A stretch of DNA of 64,000 nt from Massilia aurea (GCF_024753205.1 NZ_JANUGZ010000003.1:868001-932000), one strand, 5' to 3'. Shown: positions 48,220-59,803, counted from the first letter of the stretch. Translations and numbers: made by a program. Notes: generated from the sequence alone by a model not told the origin.

Positions 48220-48890
48220 GGCAACTCGTCGAGAGCGGGTTGGCGCAGATGCTCGACTTCGCCCCAACTGAGCAGGCGCAGCTTGCCCTGCTCGACCGCA
48301 AAGCGGTTGATGCTGGCGTTGTGCACCTTGAAGTCGCGCGGGGTGTCCAGGGCCAGGCCCAGTGCGGCGCGGTAGGCGCACTCGAGCACGCCGCCGTGCG
48401 CCACCAGCGCCAGCATCTGCCCCGGATGGCGGGCAGCGTGGGCCGCGATCGCCGTCGTGACGCGGTCGAAAAAGGCGCGGAACGATTCACCCTGGTTTTT
48501 GCCCGGTGGCAGCGTCGCATCGACATTGCGCGCCTGCCATGCGGCAAAGTCCGCCGGATAGCGGGCCGCGATCTCACTATAGAGCAAGCCTTCGAAGCCG
48601 CCGTAGCAGCGTTCGCGCAATTGGGGATCGACCTGCAACGCCGTTGTCGCGCCGCGCGCGCGCAGGATCGCTTCGGCAGTCTGTCGGGCACGGCCCAGGT
48701 CGCTGGACAGCACGTGGTCGATCGCTTCACCGGCCAGTGCCGCGCCAAGCAGCGCCGCCTGGCGCTCGCCTTCGGCATTGAGCGGGATATCGAGATGGCC
48801 CTGCAGCCGGCGTTCGGCATTCCAGGCGGTTTCGCCGTGGCGGATGAGCAGGATCGTGGTCGCGCCCTGGGGCGCCGTGGTCAGGGTCAT
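48216..48890 (-). CDS. Histidine phosphatase family protein (phosphoglycerate mutase-like)
   Basis: This 224-residue protein starts TTILLIRHGETAWNAERRLQGHLDIPLN (RHG motif with the phosphohistidine), has SSDLGRARQTAEAI, ERCYGGFEGL and LALVAHGGVLECAYRAALG (second catalytic His). It is related to GpmB-type phosphatases; the substrate cannot be told. It follows tyrS and dtd on the same strand after a 167-base gap. Its stop codon (TAG) lies inside the REP-like unit, so the last residues may have been changed by insertion. Confidence 0.88.
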   Translation of the reverse strand: MTLTTAPQGATTILLIRHGETAWNAERRLQGHLDIPLNAEGERQAALLGAALAGEAIDHVLSSDLGRARQTAEAILRARGATTALQVDPQLRERCYGGFEGLLYSEIAARYPADFAAWQARNVDATLPPGKNQGESFRAFFDRVTTAIAAHAARHPGQMLALVAHGGVLECAYRAALGLALDTPRDFKVHNASINRFAVEQGKLRLLSWGEVEHLRQPALDELP

Positions 48891-49057
48891 GAGGTTCTTG
48901 TGCCCAAACCTCGGGGCAATCGTATGGAAGCGCTATTCTGGCAGATCGGCGAGAGCGTGGGAGTTGCGGGCATACCCAACTTGTACCCGGTGAGCGCTTG
49001 CGTGTCGTCGCCCGGTCTTCCGGCTGTCGATTTCACCCTTCGCAACCAGCCGGGGTT

Positions 49058-49516
49058 TCAGCGCGTTGCTGCGACCGGATCAACGCGCAGCCAGAAGGTC
49101 ACCGGCCCATCGTTAATGAGCAACACTTTCATGTCGGCGCCGAACACGCCGGTTTCCACCTGGCCGTGGCGCTCGCGCGCCTGGCGCACTACGTGGTCAA
49201 ACAGGCGCCGGCCGTCTTCCGGCGCTGCCGCTGGCGTGAACGATGGCCGCGTACCCGATTTGGTGTCGGCCGCCAGCGTGAATTGCGGCACCAGGAGCAG
49301 GCCGCCATTGACGTCGACCAGGCTGCGATTCATCTTGCCGGCCTCGTCCGAAAAGACGCGGTAACCGAGTATTTTGGTCAGCAGCAGGTCGGCTTCGCGC
49401 CCGGTGTCGCCCTTTTCGGCGCACAGCAATACCAAGAGGCCCGGACCGATGGCGCCGACGGTCGCACCGTCGACGCGCACTGCCGCTTCGCTCACGCGTT
49501 GCAGCAAGCCGATCAT
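49058..49516 (-). CDS. dtd: D-aminoacyl-tRNA deacylase
   Basis: Dtd hydrolyses D-amino acids (and glycine on tRNA-Ala) from mischarged tRNA. The 152-residue protein starts [17 protein letters not shown], has [29 protein letters not shown] (with the Ser-Gln-type catalytic strand appearing as PQFTL) and the Gly-cisPro-type end [13 protein letters not shown]. It overlaps the tyrS stop by four bases. Confidence 0.95.
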   Translation of the reverse strand: MIGLLQRVSEAAVRVDGATVGAIGPGLLVLLCAEKGDTGREADLLLTKILGYRVFSDEAGKMNRSLVDVNGGLLLVPQFTLAADTKSGTRPSFTPAAAPEDGRRLFDHVVRQARERHGQVETGVFGADMKVLLINDGPVTFWLRVDPVAATR

Positions 49517-50775
49517 GCCAGCGTCACGCGCGCGAACTTGCGCTTGCCCACTTGCACGACGAGCGTGCCCGCATCCACCTGCAACCCTTTATCGGCCACG
49601 ACGGCGCCGTCGATGCGCACGCCGCCCTGGTCGACCATGCGCATGGCTTCCGACGTCGATGCACACAGGCCAGCTTGCTTGAGCAATTGCGCAACGCCCA
49701 TCGGGGCGCCTGACAGCGCCACTTCCGGCACGTCGTCGGGAATGCCACCTTTGGAACGGTTGACGAAGTCGGCCAGCGCATCGTCGGCCGCCTGGGCCGA
49801 ATGGAAGCGCGTCACGATTTCCTTGCCCAGCGCCACCTTGGCGTCGCGCGGGTTGGCGCCGCCGTCGATCGTTGCCTTCAATTGGGCGATGTCGTCCAGC
49901 GAGCGGAACGACAGCAAATTGAAGTACTTCCACATCATGTCGTCCGAAATACTCATCAGCTTGCCGAACATGGTGTTCGGTGCTTCGGTGATGCCGATGT
50001 AGTTGTTTTTCGACTTGGACATCTTCTCGACGCCATCCAGGCCTTCGAGCAGCGGCATGGTCAGGATGCACTGCGGCTCCTGGCCGTAATCCTTTTGCAG
50101 TTCGCGGCCAACCAGCAAGTTGAATTTCTGGTCCGTTCCACCCAGCTCAAGGTCGGACTTCAACGCGACCGAATCGTAGCCCTGCATCAGCGGATACAGG
50201 AACTCATGCACGGCGATCGGTGTCCCACTCTTGTAGCGCTTGGTGAAATCGTCGCGCTCCATCATGCGCGCTACTGTATAGCGTGACGCCAGCTGAATCA
50301 TGCCGCGCGCGCCGAGCGGGTCGCACCACTCCGAGTTGTAGCGCATCTCGGTGCGGCCGGCGTCCAGCACCAGCGATGCCTGACGGAAGTACGTCATTGC
50401 GTTTTCTTCGACCTGCTCGCGCGTCAGCGGCGGCCGGGTGGCGTTGCGCCCCGACGGGTCGCCAATCATCGACGTGAAGTCACCGATCAAAAAGATCACC
50501 TGGTGACCCAGATCTTGCAATTGACGCAACTTGTTCAGCACCACAGTGTGACCCAGATGCAGGTCTGGTGCCGTCGGGTCCAGACCCAGTTTGATGCGCA
50601 GCGGGGTGCCGGTTTGCTCCGACCGCGCCAGTTTTTGCGCAAAATCGGCCTCGACCAGCAACTCGTCGACACCCCTTTTCGCTATGGCGAGGGACTCGAG
50701 AACGCGGTCAGTCAGAGGAAGGCGCACAGGCGCATTTACCATGGAATTGCCGCCAGGAACTGCTGTTGAGGTCAT
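49513..50775 (-). CDS. tyrS: Tyrosine--tRNA ligase
   Basis: This 420-residue class I synthetase has HLGH (residues 73-76) in [21 protein letters not shown] in [14 protein letters not shown], and a C-terminal S4 RNA-binding domain ([27 protein letters not shown]). The ATG at 50775 ([11 protein letters not shown]) is favoured; a longer frame runs upstream across the promoter region. It is divergent from the M23 peptidase gene and is followed by dtd. Confidence 0.96.
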   Translation of the reverse strand: MTSTAVPGGNSMVNAPVRLPLTDRVLESLAIAKRGVDELLVEADFAQKLARSEQTGTPLRIKLGLDPTAPDLHLGHTVVLNKLRQLQDLGHQVIFLIGDFTSMIGDPSGRNATRPPLTREQVEENAMTYFRQASLVLDAGRTEMRYNSEWCDPLGARGMIQLASRYTVARMMERDDFTKRYKSGTPIAVHEFLYPLMQGYDSVALKSDLELGGTDQKFNLLVGRELQKDYGQEPQCILTMPLLEGLDGVEKMSKSKNNYIGITEAPNTMFGKLMSISDDMMWKYFNLLSFRSLDDIAQLKATIDGGANPRDAKVALGKEIVTRFHSAQAADDALADFVNRSKGGIPDDVPEVALSGAPMGVAQLLKQAGLCASTSEAMRMVDQGGVRIDGAVVADKGLQVDAGTLVVQVGKRKFARVTLA

Positions 50776-50825
50776 AAATTCGTGTAGGAAATTGGCTAAA
50801 ACGGTTGTAGGACCACATCTTTTGG

Positions 50826-50831
50826 TATAAT
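50826..50831 (+). promoter_or_regulatory. -10 element of the M23 peptidase gene
   Basis: A perfect TATAAT on the plus strand, with TTGTAG 15 bases before it as a possible -35; it is about 90 bases before the ATG at 50923 in the tyrS/M23 divergent region. Confidence 0.55.
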
Positions 50832-50922
50832 TCACGATCCTGTTTTCGTTTCCCAAAGAAAACTTTGTTAAACGTCATGAACATGGCCCTTGAAAGTTCA
50901 GCCGCAAATTTTAACTGATTGC

Positions 50923-52287
50923 ATGAACCCTATACAGAAAATTACCCGTCAGACACTGCTGCAGCTGGTGCCGAAGACCCGCAAAGCCCGCGTATTGAGC
51001 GCCGGCGCCGTCTTCCTGAGCATGTGCGCCTTTGGCGCAGTAGGTGTCGCCCCGATCGCCAACGATCCTTCCGACCTGCCCGTGACCTCGGTCGCGACGA
51101 ACCTGGAATTGCCAAATCTGGCATCCCAGATCGCCGCGCTCCAGCAAGACGAGCAGCAATTCATCCACGAAGAACGCATCCGCCGCGGCGATTCGCTCGG
51201 CTCGCTCTTCACCCGCCTTGGCATCGAAGATGCACAGGCACAGAAATTCGTTCGTTCCGACAAGCTGGCACGTCGCCTGCTGTCGCTCCAGACCGGCAAG
51301 CGCATCCAGGCCGAGACCGATGAAAATGGCCTGCTGCTGTCGATGCGCGCCACCGTCATCGATGACAAGAACGGCAACGCACGCACGATCAGTGTCGAGC
51401 GCAAGGGCGAAGCTTTCGTCGCTCTCGAAGCGCCGGCCAAGCTCGAGCGTCGCGTCGAAATGCGCTCGCGTGACATTTCCTCGTCGCTGTATGCAGCCAC
51501 CGACTCGAACGTCGATGGCGGCAGCCTGCCCGATTCGATCGTTGGCCAGATCATCGAGATGTTCTCGACCGATATCGACTTCCGCACCGACGTCAAGCGC
51601 GGTGACCGCTTCAATGTGGTCTACGAGACCTTCTGGCTCGACGGTGAACAAGTCAAGACCGGCCGCATCCTGGCTGGCGAGTTCGTCAACCGTGGCGTGG
51701 CGTACCAGTCGGTCTGGTATGAAGATCCGATCACCAAACAGGGCGGTTACTACACCCTGGACGGCAAGGCACTCAAGAAAGCCTTCCTGAAGTCGCCACT
51801 CGAGTACTCGCGTATTTCGTCGGGCTTTTCGATGCGCGTGCACCCGCTGTCGGGCAAATGGAAAGCGCACAAGGGCGTCGATTACGCAGCATCGACCGGC
51901 ACCCCGATTCGCGCCGTGGCTGACGCCACCGTCGACTTCGCCGGCAACGGCAATGGTTACGGCAATATGGTCGTGCTCAAGCACTGGTCGGCGTACAGCA
52001 CTGCCTATGCGCACATGAGCCGTATCGCGCCAGGTCTGCGCAAGGGCGCCAAGATCAACCAGGGCCAGGTCATTGGCTACGTCGGTTCCACCGGCTGGTC
52101 GACCGGCGCGCACCTGCACTACGAATTCCGTGTGGCAGGCGTGGCCAAGGATCCAAACCAGTACAAGTCGCTGGCACAGCAACCGCTGAACCAGGCCGAA
52201 CTGGCACGTTTCCGCATGGCTGCAGCCGAGATGAATCACCGCTTCTCGCTGCTCGGTCCAAGCGGTTCGGCCATGGCCGCCCGCTAA
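50923..52287 (+). CDS. M23-family (LytM-type) cell-wall endopeptidase
   Basis: The 454-residue protein has an N-terminal membrane/signal segment (VLSAGAVFLSMCAFGAVGVAP), an OapA/LysM-like region around IRRGDSLGSLFTRLGIED, and the C-terminal lysostaphin-type domain: FSMRVHPLSGKWKAHKGVDYAA (HxGxD at residues 316-320) and STGAHLHYEFRV (HxH at 397-399), which bind zinc. It should cut peptidoglycan cross-bridges, probably in growth or division. The start MNPIQKITRQTLL is favoured; there is no clear Shine-Dalgarno. Next to anmK, a link to wall turnover is plausible. Confidence 0.9.
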   Translation: MNPIQKITRQTLLQLVPKTRKARVLSAGAVFLSMCAFGAVGVAPIANDPSDLPVTSVATNLELPNLASQIAALQQDEQQFIHEERIRRGDSLGSLFTRLGIEDAQAQKFVRSDKLARRLLSLQTGKRIQAETDENGLLLSMRATVIDDKNGNARTISVERKGEAFVALEAPAKLERRVEMRSRDISSSLYAATDSNVDGGSLPDSIVGQIIEMFSTDIDFRTDVKRGDRFNVVYETFWLDGEQVKTGRILAGEFVNRGVAYQSVWYEDPITKQGGYYTLDGKALKKAFLKSPLEYSRISSGFSMRVHPLSGKWKAHKGVDYAASTGTPIRAVADATVDFAGNGNGYGNMVVLKHWSAYSTAYAHMSRIAPGLRKGAKINQGQVIGYVGSTGWSTGAHLHYEFRVAGVAKDPNQYKSLAQQPLNQAELARFRMAAAEMNHRFSLLGPSGSAMAAR

Positions 52288-52308
52288 GACAGCTTTACCC
52301 CTGTCCCG

Positions 52309-52350
52309 ACGCCCTCCGTTGCATCTCGATGCCGGAGGGCGTTTTGCTTT
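52309..52350 (+). terminator. Rho-independent terminator of the M23 peptidase gene
   Basis: ACGCCCTCCG and CGGAGGGCGT form a perfect ten-bp stem around a 14-base loop, followed by TTTGCTTT. Confidence 0.88.
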
Positions 52351-52376
52351 GTATGGCCTGATTTTTTCATAACACC

Positions 52377-53474
52377 ATGACCGAGACCCCTTCCCTTTTC
52401 ATCGGCCTGATGTCTGGCACCAGCCTCGACGGCGTCGATGGCGTGCTGGCCGACTTTTCACAAGGCGCGATCCGCACGATTGCAGCCGCGTTCACGCCCT
52501 TCCCTGCCGACTTGCGCGATGAACTGATGGCGCTGCAGGCGGCCAGCCACAACGAACTCGAGCGCGAGGCGCTGGCCGCCAATGCACTGGCGCTGGCTTA
52601 CGCCGACTGCGTACGTGCGCTGGTGCGGTCCAGCCCCGGCAAGGTCGCCGCGGTGGCCGTGCATGGCCAGACGATCCGCCATCGCCCCGAGCTGGGCTTC
52701 ACGCGCCAGACCAACAATCCGGCGCTGCTGGCTGAACTGACCGGCCTGGACGTGATCGCGGACTTTCGCAGCCGCGATGTCGCTGCCGGCGGCCAGGGTG
52801 CGCCGCTGGTGCCGGCGTTCCATGCAGCCGCGTTCGGGGCGCCCGGCACCGCGCGCGTGGTCGTCAATATCGGTGGCATCGGCAATATCAGCGTGCTGCA
52901 TGGCGATGGTCGCGTGACGGGCTTCGATACCGGTCCCGGCAATGTCTTGATGGATCTGTGGATTGCACGCCACCAGGGCCGCACTTACGACGAGGATGGC
53001 GCCTGGGCCACCAGCGGGACCGTCCACCAGCCATTGCTGGCAGCGTTGCTCGATGAGCCGTACTTCAGCCTGCCCGCGCCCAAGAGCACGGGGCGCGACC
53101 TGTTTCATGCCGCCTGGCTCGATGCCAGGCTGGCCGCTTTCCACGATGTCGCCCCGGCCGACGTCCAGGCCACGCTCACGCGCCTGACGGCCGTGACGAT
53201 CGCACGCGCCATCCTTGATGAAGGCATCGCGCCGGACGCGGTATATATATGCGGTGGCGGTGCCTACAACGGCGCGCTGCTGCGCGCCATCAGCGCCGAG
53301 CTCGATGGCGTGACGGTGGCGTCAACGGCCGAACTGGGCGTGGCGCCGAACCGGGTCGAGGCGTTGGCTTTCGCGTGGCTGGGTTGGCGCTTCACGCAGC
53401 GCGAGCCGGGCAATCTGCCGGCGGTGACGGGTGCGCGGGGCCTGCGCGTCCTGGGCGCGCTGTACCCGGCGTGA
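52377..53474 (+). CDS. anmK: Anhydro-N-acetylmuramic acid kinase
   Basis: AnmK phosphorylates and opens 1,6-anhydroMurNAc so that cell-wall sugars can be recycled. The 365-residue ASKHA-fold protein has [98 protein letters not shown], the KSTGRDLF segment and [13 protein letters not shown]. It lies downstream of the M23 endopeptidase gene, but with its own terminator between. Confidence 0.95.
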   Translation: MTETPSLFIGLMSGTSLDGVDGVLADFSQGAIRTIAAAFTPFPADLRDELMALQAASHNELEREALAANALALAYADCVRALVRSSPGKVAAVAVHGQTIRHRPELGFTRQTNNPALLAELTGLDVIADFRSRDVAAGGQGAPLVPAFHAAAFGAPGTARVVVNIGGIGNISVLHGDGRVTGFDTGPGNVLMDLWIARHQGRTYDEDGAWATSGTVHQPLLAALLDEPYFSLPAPKSTGRDLFHAAWLDARLAAFHDVAPADVQATLTRLTAVTIARAILDEGIAPDAVYICGGGAYNGALLRAISAELDGVTVASTAELGVAPNRVEALAFAWLGWRFTQREPGNLPAVTGARGLRVLGALYPA

Positions 53475-53478
53475 ACGT

Positions 53479-53507
53479 AAAAAGGCCCGCTTGAAGCGGG
53501 CCTTTTT
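53479..53507. terminator. bidirectional terminator between anmK and erpA
   Basis: AAAAAGGCCCGC and GCGGGCCTTTTT form a perfect 12-bp stem with loop TTGAA, flanked by A and T runs on either side, five bases after the anmK stop and 35 after the erpA stop. Confidence 0.92.
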
Positions 53508-53541
53508 GATCCCCGGCGGTTGCCGGGTCGTGCTGCGCTGC

Positions 53542-53910
53542 TTACGCCGAGAACGACGAACCGCAACCGCAGGTCGAGGTGGCGTTCGGGTTCTTGATCA
53601 CGAACTGCGCGCCTTCGAGGTCATCCTTGTAATCGATCTCGGCGCCGACCAGATACTGGTAGCTCATCGAGTCGATCAACAGCTGGACACCTGCTTTTTC
53701 CATCGTCGTATCATCGTCGTTGATGATCTCGTCGAAGGTGAAGCCATACTGGAAGCCCGAGCAGCCGCCGCCCTGCACGAAAACGCGCAGCTTGAGGTCG
53801 GGGTTGCCTTCTTCTTCGATCAGCTGGGCCACTTTCTGTGCCGCGCTGTCGGTGAAGTTGATTGGTACGGGAATCGTGTCGAAATCTACTACTTCGGCGA
53901 CTGCGGTCAT
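53542..53910 (-). CDS. erpA: Iron-sulfur cluster insertion protein ErpA
   Basis: This 122-residue A-type carrier has the three conserved cysteines: Cys50 in GGGCSGFQY and Cys114/Cys116 in [11 protein letters not shown]. It delivers iron-sulfur clusters to apoproteins. AGGAG lies before the ATG at 53910 ([11 protein letters not shown]). It stands alone between convergent anmK and argC. Confidence 0.95.
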   Translation of the reverse strand: MTAVAEVVDFDTIPVPINFTDSAAQKVAQLIEEEGNPDLKLRVFVQGGGCSGFQYGFTFDEIINDDDTTMEKAGVQLLIDSMSYQYLVGAEIDYKDDLEGAQFVIKNPNATSTCGCGSSFSA

Positions 53911-53940
53911 GGAATGCTCCTGGATAATCAAACTCCGCCC

Positions 53941-53946
53941 ATTATA
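53941..53946 (-). promoter_or_regulatory. -10 element of erpA
   Basis: A perfect TATAAT on the minus strand, 30 bases before the erpA ATG; the -35 region is weak. Confidence 0.5.
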
Positions 53947-54139
53947 GACGGTTGGGGGAACTCATGCTGCCGACCCTCAGGGAAAGTCGGCAGGATGAGA
54001 CACCAGTTGTCACTCAGACAGGGTACCGTCCCTTGAAGATATCAAGAGGACATGATCCTTCTGCAAGAGCTGGTGCAGTAGGCTCGAATATGCGGCCAAG
54101 TAGCCGCAATTCAAGTCTGGCAGGCACCAGCGACGCCTG

Positions 54140-55177
54140 TTACGGCAACAGCGCGATCTGCTTCAGGCCAGTCGATTCGTCCAGCCCGAACATCAGGTTC
54201 ATGCACTGCACGGCCTGGCCTGAGGCGCCCTTGACCAGATTGTCCTGCACCACCAGGATCACGACCGTGTCGCCGCCATCCGGGCGATGCAGCGCCAGGC
54301 GCAGCACGTTCGAGCCGCGGGTCGAGCGCGTCTCAGGGTGCGAACCGAACGGCATCACATCGACGAACTCGCTGTCCTTATAGGCATCTTCGAACAGCGC
54401 CTGCAGCGCCGCATCGTCGATCTCCTGCGTCAGGCGCGCATACAGCGTTGCGTGCATGCCGCGGATCATCGGCACCAGATGCGGCGTGAAGATCAGGCCG
54501 ACCTTCTGATCGGTGAAGCGCGCCAGCTGGGCCGTCGTTTCCGGCGTGTGGCGGTGACCGCTCACACCATAGGCCTTGAAGTTGTCGCTCGACTCGGAGA
54601 ACAGCGTGGCGATCTCGGCCTTGCGACCGGCGCCCGACACGCCCGACTTGCAGTCGGCAATCAGGTTGCCCGCGTCGATGATGCCGGCCTTGAGCAGCGG
54701 ATAATAGCCAAGCTGCATCGTGGTCGGGTAGCAGCCCGGGTTGGCGATCAGGCGCGCGCCCTTGATGGCGTCGCGGTTCAGCTCAGCCAGGCCATACACG
54801 GCTTCTTCGAGCAGCTCGGGCGCCGTGTGGTCGATCTTGTACCACTTTTCAAACGTGGCCTGGTCTTTCAGGCGGAAGTCGGCCGCCAGGTCGATCACCT
54901 TCACGCCGGCTGCCAGCAGCTCAGGCGCCTGCGCCATCGCCACGCCGTGCGGGGTGGCGAAGAACACGACGTCGCAGCTTTTCAGGTCGGCTTTATCAGG
55001 GCTCGAGAACGCCAGATCGACGCGGCCGCGTAGCGACGGGAACATGTCGGCCACCGGCAGGCCGTCTTCCTTGCGAGACGTGATTGCCGTCAGTTGCACA
55101 TCAGGGTGCACGGCCAACAGCCGCAGCAATTCCACGCCCGTGTATCCGGTGCCGCCAACGATGCCAACTTTGATCAT
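54140..55177 (-). CDS. argC: N-acetyl-gamma-glutamyl-phosphate reductase
   Basis: ArgC makes N-acetylglutamate semialdehyde in arginine synthesis. The 345-residue protein has the nucleotide motif [18 protein letters not shown], the catalytic Cys in [27 protein letters not shown] and the ending [19 protein letters not shown]. It is the long (type 1) form. It is not linked to other arg genes in the window. Confidence 0.95.
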   Translation of the reverse strand: MIKVGIVGGTGYTGVELLRLLAVHPDVQLTAITSRKEDGLPVADMFPSLRGRVDLAFSSPDKADLKSCDVVFFATPHGVAMAQAPELLAAGVKVIDLAADFRLKDQATFEKWYKIDHTAPELLEEAVYGLAELNRDAIKGARLIANPGCYPTTMQLGYYPLLKAGIIDAGNLIADCKSGVSGAGRKAEIATLFSESSDNFKAYGVSGHRHTPETTAQLARFTDQKVGLIFTPHLVPMIRGMHATLYARLTQEIDDAALQALFEDAYKDSEFVDVMPFGSHPETRSTRGSNVLRLALHRPDGGDTVVILVVQDNLVKGASGQAVQCMNLMFGLDESTGLKQIALLP

Positions 55178-55272
55178 GTTCTGTTCCTCGAGAATGGTAG
55201 ATAAGCCCTGCTTTCAGGACGAAGGGTGCATTTTAACAGCCTGGGAAATGCGGGGCGTACCGCTCTGAAAAG

Positions 55273-55310
55273 CAAAAAAGCCGCCCAACCTTGCGGTGGA
55301 CGGCTTTTTC
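55273..55310 (-). terminator. Rho-independent terminator of rplM-rpsI
   Basis: On the minus strand AAAAAGCCG-t-CCACC and GGTTGGGCGGCTTTTTT form an imperfect stem around GCAA, ending in a run of T residues, 35 bases after the rpsI stop. Confidence 0.85.
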
Positions 55311-55343
55311 GGCACAGCGCCCGAAGGCGCTGGCAACAGCGAA

Positions 55344-55736
55344 TTAACGCTTCGAGAATTGCTTTGCGCGACGTGCTTTGCGCAGACCAACTTTTTTACG
55401 CTCGACTTCACGCGCATCGCGGGTGACGAAGCCAGCACGGGCCAGATCTGGCTTCAGTGCTGCGTCGTAGTCGATCAGAGCGCGGGTGATGCCGTGACGG
55501 ACGGCGCCAGCCTGGCCCGACTCGCCGCCGCCGTGCACGTTGACTTTGATGTCAAAACGCTCGACGTTGCCGGTCAGTTCCAGCGGCTGGCGAATGACCA
55601 TCAGGCCGGTTTCGCGCGAGAAGTATTCCGAGGCAGGCTTGCCGTTCACGATGATCAGGCCGGTGCCAGTTTTGATGAACACGCGAGCGACTGCACTCTT
55701 GCGACGGCCGGTGCCGTAGTTGTAGTTACCGATCAT
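55344..55736 (-). CDS. rpsI: 30S ribosomal protein S9
   Basis: The 130-residue protein begins [21 protein letters not shown] and ends in the basic tail [12 protein letters not shown] that reaches the P-site t[26 protein letters not shown] is the family signature. It lies nine bases after rplM. Confidence 0.98.
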   Translation of the reverse strand: MIGNYNYGTGRRKSAVARVFIKTGTGLIIVNGKPASEYFSRETGLMVIRQPLELTGNVERFDIKVNVHGGGESGQAGAVRHGITRALIDYDAALKPDLARAGFVTRDAREVERKKVGLRKARRAKQFSKR

Positions 55737-55745
55737 GTCAGTTCC

Positions 55746-56174
55746 TTAGAGGGTCAGTGCTTGTGGTTGCTGAGCAGCGTGTGGGTGCGAACCTTCCGCG
55801 TACACTTTCAGCTTCTTGATCATTGCGTAGCCGAGTGGGCCTTTAGGCAGCATGCCCTTGACCGCTTTCTCGAGTGCGCGACCTGGGAAACGCTGTTGCA
55901 TTTTCAGGAAGTTCGTTTCGTAGATACCGCCCGGGTAGCCCGAGTGACGGTAGTACGTTTTTTCGGTGGCCTTGGTACCGGTCACACGCAGTTTGCCTGC
56001 ATTGATCACAACGATGAAGTCACCGGTGTCGACGTGCGGGGTGAATTCCGGCTTGTGCTTGCCGCGCAGTCGGAGTGCCACTTCGCTGGCAACACGTCCG
56101 AGGACCAGGTCCGTCGCGTCAATGACAAACCAGTCGCGCTGGACTTCATGGCCCTTAGCGGAAAAAGTTTTCAT
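55746..56174 (-). CDS. rplM: 50S ribosomal protein L13
   Basis: The 142-residue protein begins [20 protein letters not shown] and has the L13 signature [14 protein letters not shown] and [13 protein letters not shown]. It is the first gene of the rplM-rpsI pair. Confidence 0.98.
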   Translation of the reverse strand: MKTFSAKGHEVQRDWFVIDATDLVLGRVASEVALRLRGKHKPEFTPHVDTGDFIVVINAGKLRVTGTKATEKTYYRHSGYPGGIYETNFLKMQQRFPGRALEKAVKGMLPKGPLGYAMIKKLKVYAEGSHPHAAQQPQALTL

Positions 56175-56436
56175 GTTTATTCCAAAATAAAAAATTGCTC
56201 AAATGGTGGTTCCGCCCTGTACTTCAGCGGACTCGGCCTTGTTATCTTTTCCTGAGCAAACGGAAAGCCGACGATCATAACCTGCACCGGCATTGCCGTC
56301 AATCGCCATCTGGTGATTTTCAGGCCATCGCGGCCACAATCCCGACCCGGTCCGCATGCCTTGATGCATAGTTGAAACAATGGGTTGACCATAGAAACAA
56401 CGCGAACTTATCATCGTTGCAACCTGAGGAGATGTC

Positions 56437-57876
56437 GTGACGATATTCAAGATTTTGCCCGCCCTGCTGGCGCTGCCGCTGCTGCTGGCTGCGGGTAGCG
56501 CCAGCGCCGCCGCACCGGCCATGACGGACCGCAGCTGCCACCTGCCCGGCGTGGTCGAGGCGCTGCGCTGCGTGAGCGTAACGGTGCCGCTCGACCATGC
56601 GAAGCCACAGGGGCCAACGCTGGCCCTCCACGTAACGGTGGCGCCGGCGTTCCGCCAGGGCAGCCGCACCGATCCGCTGTTCGTGCTGGCCGGCGGCCCG
56701 GGCCAGGCCGGCAGCGATGTGCTGGTGCTGCTCAAGGCCGCATTCGACCGCGTGCGCGCCACGCGCGACATCGTCTTCATCGACCAGCGCGGCACCGGCC
56801 GCTCGGGCAAGCTCGGCTGCGCCAGCAAGCCCGAACACGAAACCATGGGTGACGCCGAGCTGATGGCCGAACTGCGCGCCTGCATCGCGGCCAACACCTC
56901 GCCGCTGAGCGCGTACACGACCCTGGCCGCCGCGCGCGACCTCGAACGCGTGCGCCTTGCGCTGGGCTACGGCCAGGTCAATCTGTGGGGCGGCTCGTAC
57001 GGCACGCGCCTGGCGCAAACCTATGCCCGCGCCTATCCATCCAGCGTGCGCGCGCTCGTGCTCGACGGCGTGGCTGCGCCTGACCAGGTGATCCCGGCCG
57101 GCGGCCGCGACTCGCAGACCGCGCTCGACGGCGTGTTTGCCGCCTGCGCCCGGGACGCCGCCTGCCACAAGGCGTACCCGAACCTGCGCGCCGAATTCGA
57201 TGGCCTGGTCACCCGGCTCGAAGCGGGCGACCTGCGCCTGTCGCTGCCCAATCCGCGCACGGCCGAGCAGACCAGTTTCACGATGTCGTCCGACCGCTTC
57301 CTGGGCACCGTGCACAACATCCTGTATGCGCCAGCCGATGCGCGGCGCCTGCCATTCTTGATCCATAACGCGAGCCAAGGGCGCTGGCAGCCGTTCATCG
57401 CGCGCCAGAACCTGGCCGGTGACTTCGGTAACGACGCCAGCATGTCGATGCTGCTGCACTTCGCGGTGGTGTGCGCCGAAGACGTGCCCCGTTTCACGCC
57501 CGAGCTGATGAAAACTGACGCTGCCGTACTGGCGCGACCGCTGGCCGAGATGATGCCCAAGCTGTGCAAGGACGACATCAGGGTCCCGGTCGTGCCGTAT
57601 GCAGAACCGACCCGCATCGATGCGCCGGCCCTGCTGCTCTCGGGCGCGCTCGATCCGGTCACGCCGCCACACCGCGCCGCGAGCGCCGCCAGGTCGATGG
57701 CGCACGCCCAGCAGATCGTGGTGACCAATGCCGGCCACGGCGTCTCGCAACTGGGCTGCGCGCCGCGCCTGCTGCGCGCTTTTCTCGACCATCCGCAGGC
57801 GAAACTCGACGCAGCCTGCATGGCCGAGATCCCGGCGCCCACCTTCCAGCTCGGCAGCGCCGGGCCGCAACCATAA
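56437..57876 (+). CDS. Secreted alpha/beta hydrolase, tripeptidyl/proline aminopeptidase-like
   Basis: The 479-residue protein has a signal peptide (FKILPALLALPLLLAAGSASA-AA) and the fold of S33 tripeptidyl aminopeptidases: VTVPLDHAKPQGPTLALHV, FVLAGGPGQAG (oxyanion), DQRGTGRSG, nucleophile Ser187 in LWGGSYGTRLAQTYA, the Asp in SGALDPVTPPH and the His in VTNAGHGVSQ. A GTG at 56437, five bases after GAGGAG, is the start. It is directly upstream of an ABC transporter on the same strand (14 bases), which suggests co-expression. Substrate probably short peptides, by family. Confidence 0.87.
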   Translation: MTIFKILPALLALPLLLAAGSASAAAPAMTDRSCHLPGVVEALRCVSVTVPLDHAKPQGPTLALHVTVAPAFRQGSRTDPLFVLAGGPGQAGSDVLVLLKAAFDRVRATRDIVFIDQRGTGRSGKLGCASKPEHETMGDAELMAELRACIAANTSPLSAYTTLAAARDLERVRLALGYGQVNLWGGSYGTRLAQTYARAYPSSVRALVLDGVAAPDQVIPAGGRDSQTALDGVFAACARDAACHKAYPNLRAEFDGLVTRLEAGDLRLSLPNPRTAEQTSFTMSSDRFLGTVHNILYAPADARRLPFLIHNASQGRWQPFIARQNLAGDFGNDASMSMLLHFAVVCAEDVPRFTPELMKTDAAVLARPLAEMMPKLCKDDIRVPVVPYAEPTRIDAPALLLSGALDPVTPPHRAASAARSMAHAQQIVVTNAGHGVSQLGCAPRLLRAFLDHPQAKLDAACMAEIPAPTFQLGSAGPQP

Positions 57877-57890
57877 GATCCGGACACGCC

Positions 57891-58618
<728 letters not shown>

Positions 58619-58622
<4 letters not shown>

Positions 58623-59803
58623 AGTCCAAGATCCGGATCGTGTTTTTGAAAGAGCTGCGCGAGATGCTGCGCGAACGCCGCACGCTGATGTTCCTGCTGG
58701 CCGCCTCGCTGATGTACCCGGCCATCATCGGCCTGCTGCTGAACCAGATGATCGAGCGGAACACGCGCACCGAGCGTGAAGGCATCGAGATGGTCGTCAT
58801 CGGCGGCGCCAAAGCGCCGACCCTGATGGCCCAGCTGCGCGAGCGCAGCGTGACCGTCACCGAGGCCGCGCCGATGAATGAGGACGCCATTGGCGAGCTG
58901 CTGCGCGCCAAAAAGACCGTTGCCGTGCTGCGCGTGACAGACGACTACGTCGCCAACTACCAGGCCATGCGCCCGGCGCGCCTGGAGCTGTGGTTCGATT
59001 CGTCCACCGAGAGCGGCCCGCAACGGCGCGACGTCGAAGACATCCTGCAGGCCTACAGCAGCAATATCGCCAGCGCGCGCCTGCTCGCGCACGGCGTCTC
59101 GCCCGCCACGCTCTCGCCCATCGAACTGCAGCGCCATGACACCGGTACCAACGCCTCGCGCTCGGCGATGGTCATCGGGGGCATCATCGGCATCCTGTTT
59201 TTGCCGGCGTTTTTCCTGAACCTGTCGGCAGCCGTCGACAGCACGGCGGGCGAACGCGAGCGGCGCTCGCTCGAAGTGCTGATGGCGCAGCCGGCCCGCA
59301 GCTGGGAACTGGTGGTCGGCAAATGGCTGGCCGCGAGCGTGCCGTCGCTGGTGGGCGTGACGCTGATCCTGTGCGTCGCGCACGCGATCCTGCGCTGGCT
59401 GCCGCTCGAGGAAATCGGCATGTCGTGGAACCTGGGCTGGGGTGAGCTGATGCTCGTGTGCCTGGTCACGGTGCCGCTGTCGCTGCTCTCGAGCGCCCTG
59501 TACATCGGCCTGGCCATGAACGCGAAGACCTTCAAGGAAGCCCAGACCACGGTCAGCTTCGTGACCATCCTGCCCGTGATTCCGGGCTTCGTGGTGTCGT
59601 TCATGGAACTCAAGACGGCGACCTGGATGTACCTGGTGCCGATGCTGTCGAACCAGACGCTGGTCAAGGAACTGGCCAAGACGGGCGACATCGGCCCGCT
59701 GCCGTTCGTGCTGACGTTTTCATGCGCGTTGCTCCCGGCGCTGCTGGTGGTGGCGTTTGCGAGCTGGCGCATGAAGAGCGAGAAATACGTGCTGGGTGTG
59801 TGA
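58619..59803 (+). CDS. ABC transporter permease (NatB-like)
   Basis: The 394-residue protein has one N-terminal helix (TLMFLLAASLMYPAIIGLLL), a large extracytoplasmic domain (residues about 45-180), then five helices (MVIGGIIGILFLPAFFLNL, VPSLVGVTLILCVAHAIL, MLVCLVTVPLSLLSSALYIG, VSFVTILPVIPGFVVSF, VLTFSCALLPALLVVAF) around the ABC-2 coupling segment ERERRSLEVLMAQPARSWELVVGKWLA. With the preceding ATPase it forms a NatAB-type exporter; the substrate is unknown. Confidence 0.9.

Noticed and set aside
50878-50919. Short leader-peptide-like frame (MNMALESSAANFN) just before the M23 gene
   Set aside because: No Shine-Dalgarno and no regulatory codon run; probably chance.
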